Below are positions 1-6,661 of a stretch of 9,433 bases of DNA, in pieces. This DNA comes from Bacillota bacterium (GTDB lineage Bacteria; Bacillota; Bacilli; Alicyclobacillales; Alicyclobacillaceae): the NCBI GenBank assembly GCA_021816665.1, contig JAKAXI010000055.1:1-9433 (forward strand). The letters run 5' to 3'. The stretch's first letter is position 1; each line of letters opens with the position of its first letter. The position numbers and the translations under genes were made by a program. The notes beneath the pieces were generated by a model. The model was not told where the DNA came from and did not search any database. It saw only the letters and a list, made by a program, of their open reading frames with translations.

Positions 1-467
1 AAGACAAGGATGTCGAGTTCGCGTTTAAGGGTAGCCTCAATGTCGAAGCAGGCAGGTGCCGCAATGTCCTCGAGGTTGATGCCGCCAAACTGCGGTTCAA
101 GCAATTTAACCGTTCGGATGATCTCCTGTGGGTCTTCTGAATTCAAACAGATTGGATAGGCATCAATCCCGGCGAACGCCTTGAACAGAACAGCCTTCCC
201 CTCCATGACAGGAAGAGCAGCACGCGCACCGATGTTGCCAAGGCCGAGGACTGCAGTGCCGTTGGTCACGACCGCAACAGAGTTCCCTTTAGATGTATAT
301 TCATAGGCCTTGGACTTATCCAAGTGAATTTCCTTGCAGGGCTCTGCGACACCGGGCGAGTACGCCAGGCTCAAATCATGAGCATTGGCTACCTGAACCT
401 TTGGCTGCACAGCCAATTTCCCTCGATGCGATCGGTGCATCTCAAGTGCTTCATCGCGCAGCGACAT
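1..467 (-). CDS. ytsJ: NADP-dependent malic enzyme (YtsJ-like), N-terminal part
   Basis: Partial gene; the open frame runs off base 1, so only about 155 N-terminal residues are present. Malic enzyme decarboxylates malate to pyruvate with reduction of NAD(P), in the cytosol. The visible protein starts [19 protein letters not shown] and contains the family landmarks [13 protein letters not shown], the catalytic-domain stretch [45 protein letters not shown] and [16 protein letters not shown], all nearly identical to my recollection of Bacillus subtilis YtsJ. The NAD-binding domain lies outside the window. Start chosen at the ATG at 467 because the family begins MSLRxEAL exactly there; a GGGG stretch sits just upstream, a modest ribosome binding site. 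It follows the dnaE/pgpA genes in the same direction, as ytsJ follows dnaE in Bacillus, but has its own strong promoter at 599-627. Which of the several B. subtilis malic enzyme paralogues it equals functionally is inferred from synteny. Confidence 0.93.
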   Translation of the reverse strand, partial: MSLRDEALEMHRSHRGKLAVQPKVQVANAHDLSLAYSPGVAEPCKEIHLDKSKAYEYTSKGNSVAVVTNGTAVLGLGNIGARAALPVMEGKAVLFKAFAGIDAYPICLNSEDPQEIIRTVKLLEPQFGGINLEDIAAPACFDIEATLKRELDILV

Positions 468-598
468 TTGTCCCCATCTCCCGCCGTTCCGGATGCATGA
501 CCCTGGGAATCCGCACGTCTCCCAAACGGAGCCATGTCTGTTGCGTGACCCGTGTATTCGCTTGGCAAGTTCGTCAGAAGTGTCTATCAATCAAAATC

Positions 599-627
599 AT
601 TATAGTGGTTGTTTGATCTCGGGTCAA
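599..627 (-). promoter_or_regulatory. Sigma-A promoter for the malic enzyme gene
   Basis: On the minus strand TTGACC (622-627) is followed after exactly 17 bases by a perfect TATAAT (599-604). Predicted transcription start near 591-592, giving a leader of about 125 nt before the ATG at 467. No convincing terminator for the upstream gene lies between 628 and 676, so the malic enzyme may also receive read-through from the dnaE operon. Confidence 0.75.
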
Positions 628-676
628 AGCTGGTGCAGTGTCAGAATCTACCCGCATCGACTCGCCTGAATGCCGC

Positions 677-1186
677 TCAAAGGTCGCCTCGTTCGCCACT
701 GACAACTTGCGCTGACTCAGCCCCCGATGCGCGGCTGTGTGCGATGCGAGCCGCAGCTGCGGCTGCGATGCCAGCGACAACATCGTCGAGGAATACGTGG
801 ATCTCCTTGTTGTGGTTGTTCAACTTCCCGATGACTCCAGGCTTGGTCTTGTCGAGGTAGCCAAAGTTCGTAAGCCCGATGGTCCCATACACATTCGTGA
901 TCGAGAGCGCTAAAATCTCGTCCACGCCGTACAGAGGTTCGTCCGTCTCCATAATGGTCTGCAACGGCTGTGGCAACAACTTCTGTTCCGCTAGCACATC
1001 GAGCGCAATCGCAGTCAGTACGCCGTGCTGGGCTTCCCGCTTTTCGAGCACGCGCCGCACGTTCGCGTGACACTCGTCGAGGGTCAATTCCGGGTAATAC
1101 GGCAATTGCAAGTCGTGCACGATGGTTGCGATATCGTCCAGGTGGACACCGCGTTCTAGCAGACGGTCAACGGTCACTTGAAACAC
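677..1186 (-). CDS. pgpA: Phosphatidylglycerophosphatase A family protein (YutG/PgpA-like)
   Basis: A 169-residue soluble-looking protein of the PgpA family, which dephosphorylates phosphatidylglycerophosphate in phospholipid synthesis. It matches Bacillus YutG throughout: ERGV.LDDIA near residues 11-20, PELTLDECHANVRRVLEKRE (about 32-51), LAEQKLLPQPL (65-75), the core LYGVDEILALSITNVYGTIG (85-104), TNFGYLDK, and the acidic FLDDVVAGIAAAAAARIAHSR (about 132-152) whose Asp pair belongs to the family's metal-binding motif. Unlike classical PgpA of Gram-negatives it has no obvious membrane helices, as is usual for YutG. Start is the GTG at 1186, one base past the dnaE stop; an AAGGAG ribosome binding site (1196-1201) lies 9 bases upstream inside the dnaE end, so translation is probably coupled. 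The last ~15 residues (ASGAESAQVVSGERGDL) are a variable tail. Enzymatic activity for the YutG branch is family inference. Confidence 0.88.
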   Translation of the reverse strand: MFQVTVDRLLERGVHLDDIATIVHDLQLPYYPELTLDECHANVRRVLEKREAQHGVLTAIALDVLAEQKLLPQPLQTIMETDEPLYGVDEILALSITNVYGTIGLTNFGYLDKTKPGVIGKLNNHNKEIHVFLDDVVAGIAAAAAARIAHSRASGAESAQVVSGERGDL

Positions 1187-1187
1187 T

Positions 1188-4100
1188 CTACTTCACTCCT
1201 TTTGCGTCCTTTCTTCGGCTAGCCGCACGGGCGCGCCCTGAAGGTATCCGCCCAAGTCGCGCATTCCCAAGGCCCACCACTTCCTCGAGCGAAGCGATCA
1301 GTTCAGGCGTCACGTCAACGGACCACTTGGGCTCCAGCAACCTCCCCCGGCGACGTTTTCCGTCGTACAAAGTCACACGAACAGAACCAGGAGATGTCGC
1401 GAGCACACTTTGGATGTTCTCAAGGAGCACATGGTTGTCTGTGTCGCAGCGGATAAACAGCGACGCGTCAGGTTCATCGCCAAAGGTCAGCACCAAGCCC
1501 GGTTGCGACTGCTGATCGACAGCCACATACGCCTGATTGAGCGCCTGCAGCGCCACATCTGCTGACGCGTCGTCGGGCAAAAATTGGGCTAAGGCCCCCG
1601 CCGCGAGCAGACTCTCGACCGCCTTCCGGTTGCAGACTCGAGCGTTGACGCGCGACAAAAAATCGGTGAGCGAAGTAAACGGCGATTGTGCCCGCGCCGC
1701 GAGGATCGCCTCCACAGCTCCCCGTCCGACGTTGCGCACGGACAACAGCCCTGCCCGAATCGTAGACTCACTCTCGGCAGTGTAACCTGCTTGACTCTCC
1801 GCCACGCATGGCGGCAGGACGGAGATGCCATGGTGCTTGGCGTCGCGAATGTAAGTTGCTGCTTTGTCTGGCGCCGCCATCGTCATCGTCAGCAGCGCCG
1901 CCAGGAAGTCAGGAAGGTGGTTTGCTCTAAGATATGCTGTCCGGTACGCCAAGACAGCATATGCAGCCGCATGGCAGCGGTTAAACCCATAATCCGCAAA
2001 GCGCACAATCAAGTCGTACACTTCGTTCGCCGTCTCATCTGTGTACCCCTTTGCCACAGCGCCACTGACAAAGCGGGCGCGTTCTGCGTCTAGCACCTCG
2101 CGCTTCTTCTTGCTCACAGCGCGCCGAAGCAAGTCCGCCTGGCCTAGTGAAAAGCCGGCCATGTGGGCCGCAATTTGCATGATCTGCTCTTGGTAGACGA
2201 TGACTCCGTAGGTGTCACGCAACATCGGCTCAAGGTCCGGGTGCGGGTAGCGGATCGGCGTTCGTCCGTGCTTGGCGGCGATGAAAGCCGGGATGTTCTC
2301 CATTGGCCCTGGGCGATACAAGGAGATCACGGCGAGCATGTCTTCGAGGCTGTTTGGCCGCAGGTCGCGCAACACCCGCCGCACACCGGCGGACTCCAGC
2401 TGAAAGCAGCCGTCTGTCTCCCCACGCGTCAGCATGGCGAACGTCGCCACGTCGTTGTCAGGCACCTTTCGCCAATCGAGTTTCTTGCCAGTGCGCCGCG
2501 CAAGGCTGTCGACACACGCATCCATCAGCGTGAGTGTGCGCAGTCCAAGGAAGTCCATCTTCATCAATCCAAGTGCCTCGACGTCCGCCATCGCGAACTG
2601 CGTCACCGGCGTGCCGTCTGCACCGGGTTGGACAGGTACGAGTTCGGTCAGCGGCACTGGTGAAATGACAACGCCGGCGGCGTGAATCGATGTATGTCGC
2701 GGCAGCCCTTCGAGTGCGACCGCGGCATCCCACACGGCCTTAGCGTGCTGATTGGAGCGCAACAGGTCGCCAATCCCACTCACTTCTGTGAGTGCAGACT
2801 GCAGCGTAACCCCTGGGTGTCCCGGGATCAGCTTGGCAAGCCGGTCGACGAGTTTCGGATCCGTCTGCAGCACCCGCCCGGCGTCGCGAATGGCGGCGCG
2901 CGCTGCAAGCGTTCCGAACGTGCCAATCTGCGCCACGTGACTGCGCCCGTAGCGCTCGACCACGTAGCGGATCACGTCACCGCGGCGCTCGTACTCAAAG
3001 TCCGTGTCGATGTCCGGCCACGTCACACGCTCGGGGTTGAGGAAGCGTTCGAACAGGAGGCGGTTTTTGATCGGGTCCACGTCCGTGATCCGCAAGGCGT
3101 ATGCGACCAAGCTCCCTGCTGCTGAACCGCGTCCTGGCCCAGTCGAGATCCCGTTCTTGTGCGCAAACCGGATGAAGTCCGCCACGACAAGGAAGTAATC
3201 CGCAAAGCCAAGCCGCTCGATCACGCCGAGTTCGTACTCAAGGCGTTCCTTCACCTCGCCGGTCACTTGGTCGTAGCGCTGCCGCACACCTTCTCTTGCG
3301 GCGCGCCGCAGCACCACCGCGGCGTCCTCTCCATCCTTCGTGGGGTACTTCGGCAACAACAGTTGGCCTAAGGGCAACTCCACGTTGCAGCGGTCAGCCA
3401 CCACCAGCGTGTTCTCGAGCGCCTCCGGGAGTTTGCTGAATCGCCGCTCCATCTCTTCGACCGATGCGAATTCATAGCGGTCACCTTGAAGCAAAGCGCC
3501 AGACGGACCGGACTCGATCTGCGCAAGCACCTGCTGAACCTGCGCGTCGTCGCGATTGAGGTAGTGAACGTCGTTGGTGGCGACCAGCGGCAATTGGTGT
3601 TCCCTAGCATAGCGAACCAGCGCAGGAAGCCCTTGCCGCTGCGCAGTCACGTGGTGGTCTTGAACATCGACGAAGAGGTGCGTGCTGGGCCAAATTTGCT
3701 GCCACGCCTGCAGCCAACTAGCGGCCTCCGCATTGACGCCAGCGGAAAACAACTGCAACGCTGCGGATTCGCCGCCGCCAACGAGCGCGATCACGTCGTC
3801 TTTGTACGCCGCCAATTCGTCGAACGTGACGAACGGCCGCCGCTCGCGCGCGTGCGCAGTGGTCACGAGGCGAACAAGGTTGCGGTAGCCGGCGAGCGAC
3901 TCGGCCAACAGCACTGCGGTGTCGACGCGCGGGGCACCCGGACGACCTTCCGCTAAGACCACTGCGTCCTCGCGTCTTGCGACGGTCAACTGTACCCCGA
4001 GAATGGGTTTGATTCCGGCTTCCTTTGCCTTGCGGTAGAACGCGACAGCGCCGTACAGCGCGTTCGTATCTGTGACTGCCACGGCGGGCATGCCACACCG

Positions 4101-4190
4101 AACGGCGGCAGCAATGCAGTCGTCAATGCGAAGCGCCCCTTGCCGCAGCGAGTAGGCGGTGTGAACATGCAGATGGACAAAGCTCGGCAC
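1188..4190 (-). CDS. dnaE: DNA polymerase III alpha subunit, DnaE type, lacking the OB-fold region
   Basis: About 1000 residues; Bacillus DnaE is near 1115. In order: PHP domain from residue 1 with FVHLHVHTAYS and ATNDVHYL; the palm and fingers with TGPGRGSAAGSLVAY (about 350-364) and the catalytic PDIDTDF (Asp393, Asp395), the third catalytic Asp546 in LMKMDFLGLRTL; then CFQLESAGVRRVL, ISLYRPGPMENIP, YGVIVYQEQIMQIA and FNRCHAAAYA; a helix-hairpin-helix near 809-849. After ADVALQALNQAY the chain jumps almost directly to the C-terminal domain (SLFIRCDTDNHVLLENI ... VGLGNARL), so the OB-fold that normally lies between is missing. In Firmicutes with PolC, DnaE extends RNA primers during replication. 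Start: GTG at 4190 has AGGTGA five bases upstream and yields MPSFVHLHVH, matching Bacillus MSFVHLQVH; the in-frame GTG at 4199 overlaps the ytoI stop and is an alternative. Confidence 0.96.
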   Translation of the reverse strand: MPSFVHLHVHTAYSLRQGALRIDDCIAAAVRCGMPAVAVTDTNALYGAVAFYRKAKEAGIKPILGVQLTVARREDAVVLAEGRPGAPRVDTAVLLAESLAGYRNLVRLVTTAHARERRPFVTFDELAAYKDDVIALVGGGESAALQLFSAGVNAEAASWLQAWQQIWPSTHLFVDVQDHHVTAQRQGLPALVRYAREHQLPLVATNDVHYLNRDDAQVQQVLAQIESGPSGALLQGDRYEFASVEEMERRFSKLPEALENTLVVADRCNVELPLGQLLLPKYPTKDGEDAAVVLRRAAREGVRQRYDQVTGEVKERLEYELGVIERLGFADYFLVVADFIRFAHKNGISTGPGRGSAAGSLVAYALRITDVDPIKNRLLFERFLNPERVTWPDIDTDFEYERRGDVIRYVVERYGRSHVAQIGTFGTLAARAAIRDAGRVLQTDPKLVDRLAKLIPGHPGVTLQSALTEVSGIGDLLRSNQHAKAVWDAAVALEGLPRHTSIHAAGVVISPVPLTELVPVQPGADGTPVTQFAMADVEALGLMKMDFLGLRTLTLMDACVDSLARRTGKKLDWRKVPDNDVATFAMLTRGETDGCFQLESAGVRRVLRDLRPNSLEDMLAVISLYRPGPMENIPAFIAAKHGRTPIRYPHPDLEPMLRDTYGVIVYQEQIMQIAAHMAGFSLGQADLLRRAVSKKKREVLDAERARFVSGAVAKGYTDETANEVYDLIVRFADYGFNRCHAAAYAVLAYRTAYLRANHLPDFLAALLTMTMAAPDKAATYIRDAKHHGISVLPPCVAESQAGYTAESESTIRAGLLSVRNVGRGAVEAILAARAQSPFTSLTDFLSRVNARVCNRKAVESLLAAGALAQFLPDDASADVALQALNQAYVAVDQQSQPGLVLTFGDEPDASLFIRCDTDNHVLLENIQSVLATSPGSVRVTLYDGKRRRGRLLEPKWSVDVTPELIASLEEVVGLGNARLGRIPSGRARAASRRKDAKGVK

Positions 4191-4195
4191 TCCAG

Positions 4196-5503
4196 TCACC
4201 TCTCCAGGACTTGCGTCGTCAGCAAGGCCTTCGCGCAGCGCTCGTGACCGTCGAACAATTCTACGTCGACTTTGGCAAATCGGCGGCCGAAGTCGAGAAT
4301 CCGCGCGCGCACGTCCACGCGCGAATCGACAGAGACAGGTTTCAGGAAGTACAGCGTCAAGTTCTCCACGACCATGTCGACGCTGCGGTTGCGCCGCAGG
4401 CAGAGGATGGCGCTGTGTTCCATCAGCGTGATCATCGATCCCGTCGCGAGCGTCCCGACGGCACCCGTCATCTGCGGCGTCACCTCGCCCGTCAGAGACA
4501 GCGTCTCGTCGTCAACGACAGACTCGCCGAAACCGCGCAGCACGTTGTCAGCGATCGTCTCTCCCACTTGTGGCTGTCTGCTCATCAATTGCAGCGCCTT
4601 GATCACGTCCTGCCGACTTAACACCCCGACCAATTTGCGGTTGTTGACGACCGGGAGGATCTCGATGCCTTCCCACACCATCCGGTGCGCGGCGGAGGCG
4701 ACAGTGGTCTTCAGTGACACGGTCGTCGGCTGCCGCGCCATGTACGTATCCACATTGGCGTCGGGGTCGGCCTCCGAAATGTCGCGAGCGGTGAGGACGC
4801 CCACTAGCCGATCGTGATCGTCAACAACGGGCATCCGCGCGTGGCCGGTCTCCTCGACCATGCGCAGGTACTCGCGCACCTTTTGCCCGCGGTGCAAAAC
4901 CGCCAGCTGCTGGTTGCTGACGATGTCTTCGACGAAGAGGATCTCTTTTTTGATCAACCGGTCGTAGATGGCCCGGTTGATGAGTGCTGCGGTCGTGAAA
5001 GTGTCGAAACTGCACGAGATGATCGGCAACTGACGTTCGTTCGCGAGGCGTTGCACCTCTTCCGACGCCTGAAAATCGCCAGTGATGAGGACAGCTGCGC
5101 CGTGTTCAAGGGACAGCTTCTGCACCTGCTCGCGGTTGCCGACGATCATCAGGCTGCCAGGCTCGATGTAACGAACGATTGCCTCGAGCTGCATGGCGCC
5201 GATGACAAACTTGTGCAGGGTCTTGTGCAGGCCGTCCCGCCCCCCTAGCACGGTGCCTTCGACGATGTTCACGACCTCAGCAAACGTCAGACGGTCGATG
5301 TTTTTCTTCTGCGGGCGCTCAATGCGTACGGTGCCAATGCGGTCCATCGAGCTCACGAGACCTTGGAGTTCCGCGTCCTTGATGGCGCGGTACGCAGTCC
5401 CTTCGGAGACTTGCAGTTCCTTTGCGAGACCGCGCACGGAGATGCGTGTCCCAACCGACAGCGCCTCGATAAAATCCATGATTTGTTCGTGTTTTGTGCT
5501 CAC
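4196..5503 (-). CDS. ytoI: YtoI-like regulator: HTH, DRTGG, two CBS and hotdog domains
   Basis: 435 residues, collinear with Bacillus subtilis YtoI. Residues 1-60 form a winged-helix DNA-binding domain (MSTKHEQIMDFIEAL, ISVRGLAKELQVSEGTAYRA); about 75-180 is a DRTGG domain (TVLGGRDGLHKTLHKFVIGAM, GSLMIVGNREQVQ); about 195-305 are two CBS domains (RMPVVDDHDRLVGVLTARDI and EILPVVNNRKLVGVLSRQDV), which usually bind adenine nucleotides; about 335-433 is a hotdog/thioesterase-like domain (VVENLTLYFLKPVSVDSRV). It is a presumed ligand-sensing transcription factor; its targets and ligand are not known to me. The longer frame reaches a TTG at 5533, but the GTG at 5503 has a GGGGGT stretch seven bases upstream and aligns with the Bacillus start, so it is preferred. 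Its stop abuts dnaE. The large palindrome array lies just upstream, so autoregulation through it is an attractive but untested idea. Confidence 0.92.
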   Translation of the reverse strand: MSTKHEQIMDFIEALSVGTRISVRGLAKELQVSEGTAYRAIKDAELQGLVSSMDRIGTVRIERPQKKNIDRLTFAEVVNIVEGTVLGGRDGLHKTLHKFVIGAMQLEAIVRYIEPGSLMIVGNREQVQKLSLEHGAAVLITGDFQASEEVQRLANERQLPIISCSFDTFTTAALINRAIYDRLIKKEILFVEDIVSNQQLAVLHRGQKVREYLRMVEETGHARMPVVDDHDRLVGVLTARDISEADPDANVDTYMARQPTTVSLKTTVASAAHRMVWEGIEILPVVNNRKLVGVLSRQDVIKALQLMSRQPQVGETIADNVLRGFGESVVDDETLSLTGEVTPQMTGAVGTLATGSMITLMEHSAILCLRRNRSVDMVVENLTLYFLKPVSVDSRVDVRARILDFGRRFAKVDVELFDGHERCAKALLTTQVLER

Positions 5504-5575
5504 CCGTCCGACCCCCGCACTCCGTTCTTGCAAACCTTCGAGCCGCGTTTGGAACCCCGCGCTCGCGTCATACTA

Positions 5576-5581
5576 ATTATA
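5576..5581 (-). promoter_or_regulatory. Candidate -10 box for the ytoI-dnaE-pgpA operon
   Basis: A perfect TATAAT on the minus strand about 73 bases upstream of the ytoI GTG. No TTGACA-like hexamer stands 16-18 bases upstream (the place is occupied by AGCGCC, within the 21-bp repeat), so it would need an activator or is fortuitous. Confidence 0.35.
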
Positions 5582-5590
5582 CACCTCGGT

Positions 5591-5632
5591 TGTAGAGCGG
5601 CGCTGTACGGCTGTAGAACGCAACTGTGCGGC
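5591..5632. repeat. Two imperfect tandem 21-bp repeats next to the ytoI -10 box
   Basis: Units at 5591-5611 (TGTAGAGCGG...) and 5612-5632 (TGTAGAACGC...) match at 16 of 21 positions and share TGTAGA, CTGT and CGGC blocks. The period of 21 bp is two helical turns. They overlap where a -35 region for the ytoI promoter would be. Confidence 0.5.
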
Positions 5633-5672
5633 TGGGCCCGGCCTCGGTGGCTGGCCACAGGGTCCGTTCCAT

Positions 5673-6102
5673 GGTCAGATTGGCGATACCGACCAACGGG
5701 ATCACGGTCCTCGTCCGGCCATAATGGCGCTATGGGTCCGATAGCGCCACATTGGCGATACCGTTGCGCCACATTGGCGATGACCTACTGATTGCGCCAG
5801 AATGGCGGTAGCCGGGCCCGAAGCAGCGAGGCATAACGCCACGTTGGCGATATGGGAGACGCCATTACGCCACAATGGCGGTACCGCCATGCATTAAAGC
5901 CAGAATGGCGTTATTGGCGCGGCAATTGTGCCGAAATGGCGCAAGGGAAGGCCGTTTTGCCATATTGGCGCTATTATCGCCCGATCCTAAAAACCATAAC
6001 GCCAATATGGCGATACAGCTCACGACTTACGCCAATATGGCGCTCCGCTCGGGGATTGCGCCATATTGGCGTTATCCCCGCAACGACAGCGCCAAAATTG
6101 TC
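5673..6102. repeat. Array of 14 CGCCANNNTGGCG dyads
   Basis: Copies of a 13-bp dyad start at 5673, 5717, 5745, 5767, 5795, 5837, 5868, 5898, 5929, 5958, 6000, 6030, 6059 and 6090. Eight have perfect arms (5745, 5767, 5795, 5837, 5868, 6000, 6030, 6059), three have one mismatch, two have two, and the last has a degraded right arm. The central triplet varies (CAT, GAA, CGT, CAA, TAT, ATA) but is AT-rich; outer symmetry often extends to ATAN before and NTAT after. Start-to-start steps are 44, 28, 22, 28, 42, 31, 30, 31, 29, 42, 30, 29, 31. Extra half-sites are at 5860-5864, 5885-5889 and 5915-5919. Spacer sequences are unrelated. No protein-coding frame persists because steps are not multiples of three. 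Best reading: a clustered operator or nucleoprotein-assembly site upstream of ytoI; the binding protein is unknown. Confidence 0.9.
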
Positions 6103-6243
6103 GTCCGATCGTTTGGGTCGATGGACCGCTCTACCACGTGCACCCATACACCTCGCGCCGATTGCCCGGTCCCTGTACCAGGGTTTAACTCTGCAGTCCG
6201 TCTGCAAAACGCGCACGTAGCAGCAACGGACGCAGACGCTGTG

Positions 6244-6290
6244 ATGGCTAACCGAGATCCCGGTCTTAATGGCCACCTGAGATCCCGGTC
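6244..6290. repeat. Pair of 22-bp direct repeats, 25-bp period
   Basis: Units at 6244-6265 and 6269-6290 match at 19 of 22 positions and both end in the identical 12-mer GAGATCCCGGTC. Closely spaced ~20-bp direct repeats of this kind are typical of the ends of IS21-like insertion sequences, so this may be an IS end left behind; no transposase sequence is visible, and that origin is inference. Confidence 0.6.
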
Positions 6291-6303
6291 AAACACCGGA
6301 ACC

Positions 6304-6323
6304 GTCCTGGACTCATCCAGGAC
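6304..6323. other. Hairpin between the direct repeats and the transporter relic
   Basis: GTCCTGGA (6304-6311), loop CTCA, TCCAGGAC (6316-6323): a perfect 8-bp stem with a 4-base loop. It lies about 35 bases past the stop codon of the minus-strand opuAC remnant and could be its former terminator, but no T-run follows on either strand; a C7 run sits at 6331-6337. The rest of 6103-6356 shows no gene; smaller inverted repeats occur at 6171-6183 (CCCTG/CAGGG) and 6199-6238 (CGTCTGC/GCAGACG). Confidence 0.45.
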
Positions 6324-6356
6324 GAGGGCGCCCCCCCGCCACTCAGCTACCCCGCC

Positions 6357-6482
6357 TTACTTTGTCCAAGAGTTGACCAGCGATTGGTTCGCTGCCATCC
6401 ACTTCTGCACGCCGGCATTGGTGCTGGAAGCGCTGTTGATGTCCTGTTCCAAAGTGCCAAGTTGCTGCGGTGTCATCTTGAA
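6357..6482 (-). pseudogene. opuAC: Remnant of glycine betaine-binding protein gene, C-terminal end
   Basis: The minus strand encodes FKMTPQQLGTLEQDINSAS followed by a short stretch ending GVQKWMAANQSLVNSWTK and a TAA at 6357-6359. This has the character of the C-terminal helices of OpuAC-type ABC transporter substrate-binding proteins (a MTPQQLG-like motif, then xxWMxxNxxxVNSW and stop). Only about 41 codons remain of a protein normally near 300 residues. Upstream the frame breaks: the adjoining opuAC piece (6484-6552) is in a different frame, so a deletion of most of the gene has joined the two near 6480-6484. Confidence 0.72.
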
Positions 6483-6483
6483 G

Positions 6484-6552
6484 TTTCGGATATGGCTTTG
6501 TAGTAATCGGTAGCCATGTATCAAAAAAGAAGTTCAGGCTGTTTTGCGACAG
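6484..6552 (-). pseudogene. opuAC: Remnant of glycine betaine-binding protein gene, internal piece
   Basis: About 23 codons reading LSQNSLNFFFDTWLPITTKP, which contains the DxWLPxT motif characteristic of OpuAC-type betaine-binding proteins (family typical: FFxDAWLPxTH). It is in frame +1 relative to the C-terminal remnant and in a third frame relative to the ATPase remnant upstream. It is therefore a piece captured between two deletion junctions and cannot make a working protein. Confidence 0.7.
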
Positions 6553-6661
6553 ACCTTTGGATCTCGTCTTTATTCGCGCCGCGCTCCAGCCTCTGTTGAA
6601 CGGTCTCAGCCTTACCCCCAAACACTTTCGTGACACTGTTCAATTTAATGAGTGCTTCCAC
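6521..6661 (-). pseudogene. opuAA: Remnant of betaine ABC transporter ATPase gene, N-terminal start
   Basis: From a GTG at 6661, preceded by a GGGCGGTGA ribosome-binding-like stretch about six bases upstream, the minus strand reads MEALIKLNSVTKVFGGKAET then VQQRLERGANKDEIQRSV before running into foreign sequence and a TGA at 6521-6523. IKLNSVTKVFG and the following charged helix with a (S/N)KDEI motif are the hallmark start of OpuAA/ProV-type osmoprotectant ATPases, which should continue into TVGV and the Walker A loop. About 40 codons of roughly 400 survive; the remaining ATPase, the permease gene and the start of the binding-protein gene have been deleted. The preserved start and ribosome site suggest a recent loss. 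Confidence 0.72.

Noticed and set aside
5504..5533. Ten-residue N-terminal extension of the ytoI product from a TTG at 5533
   Set aside because: The site before the TTG is too close to act as a ribosome binding site, and Bacillus YtoI begins at the position of the GTG at 5503.
5673..6102. CRISPR array
   Set aside because: The conserved part is only 13 bp, spacing is irregular (22-44 bp), spacers of about 17 bp are too short, and no cas genes are nearby.
5673..6102. Series of transcription terminators or attenuator hairpins
   Set aside because: Each copy would fold into only a 5-bp stem with a 3-base loop and none is followed by a T-run; the array is also symmetric in strand.
5852..6513. Long open frames across the palindrome array with repeated WRY/NMA-type words
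   Set aside because: The repeated peptide words come from the DNA motif itself. Steps of 22, 28, 29 and 31 bp change frame between copies, there is no ribosome binding site, and composition is not protein-like.
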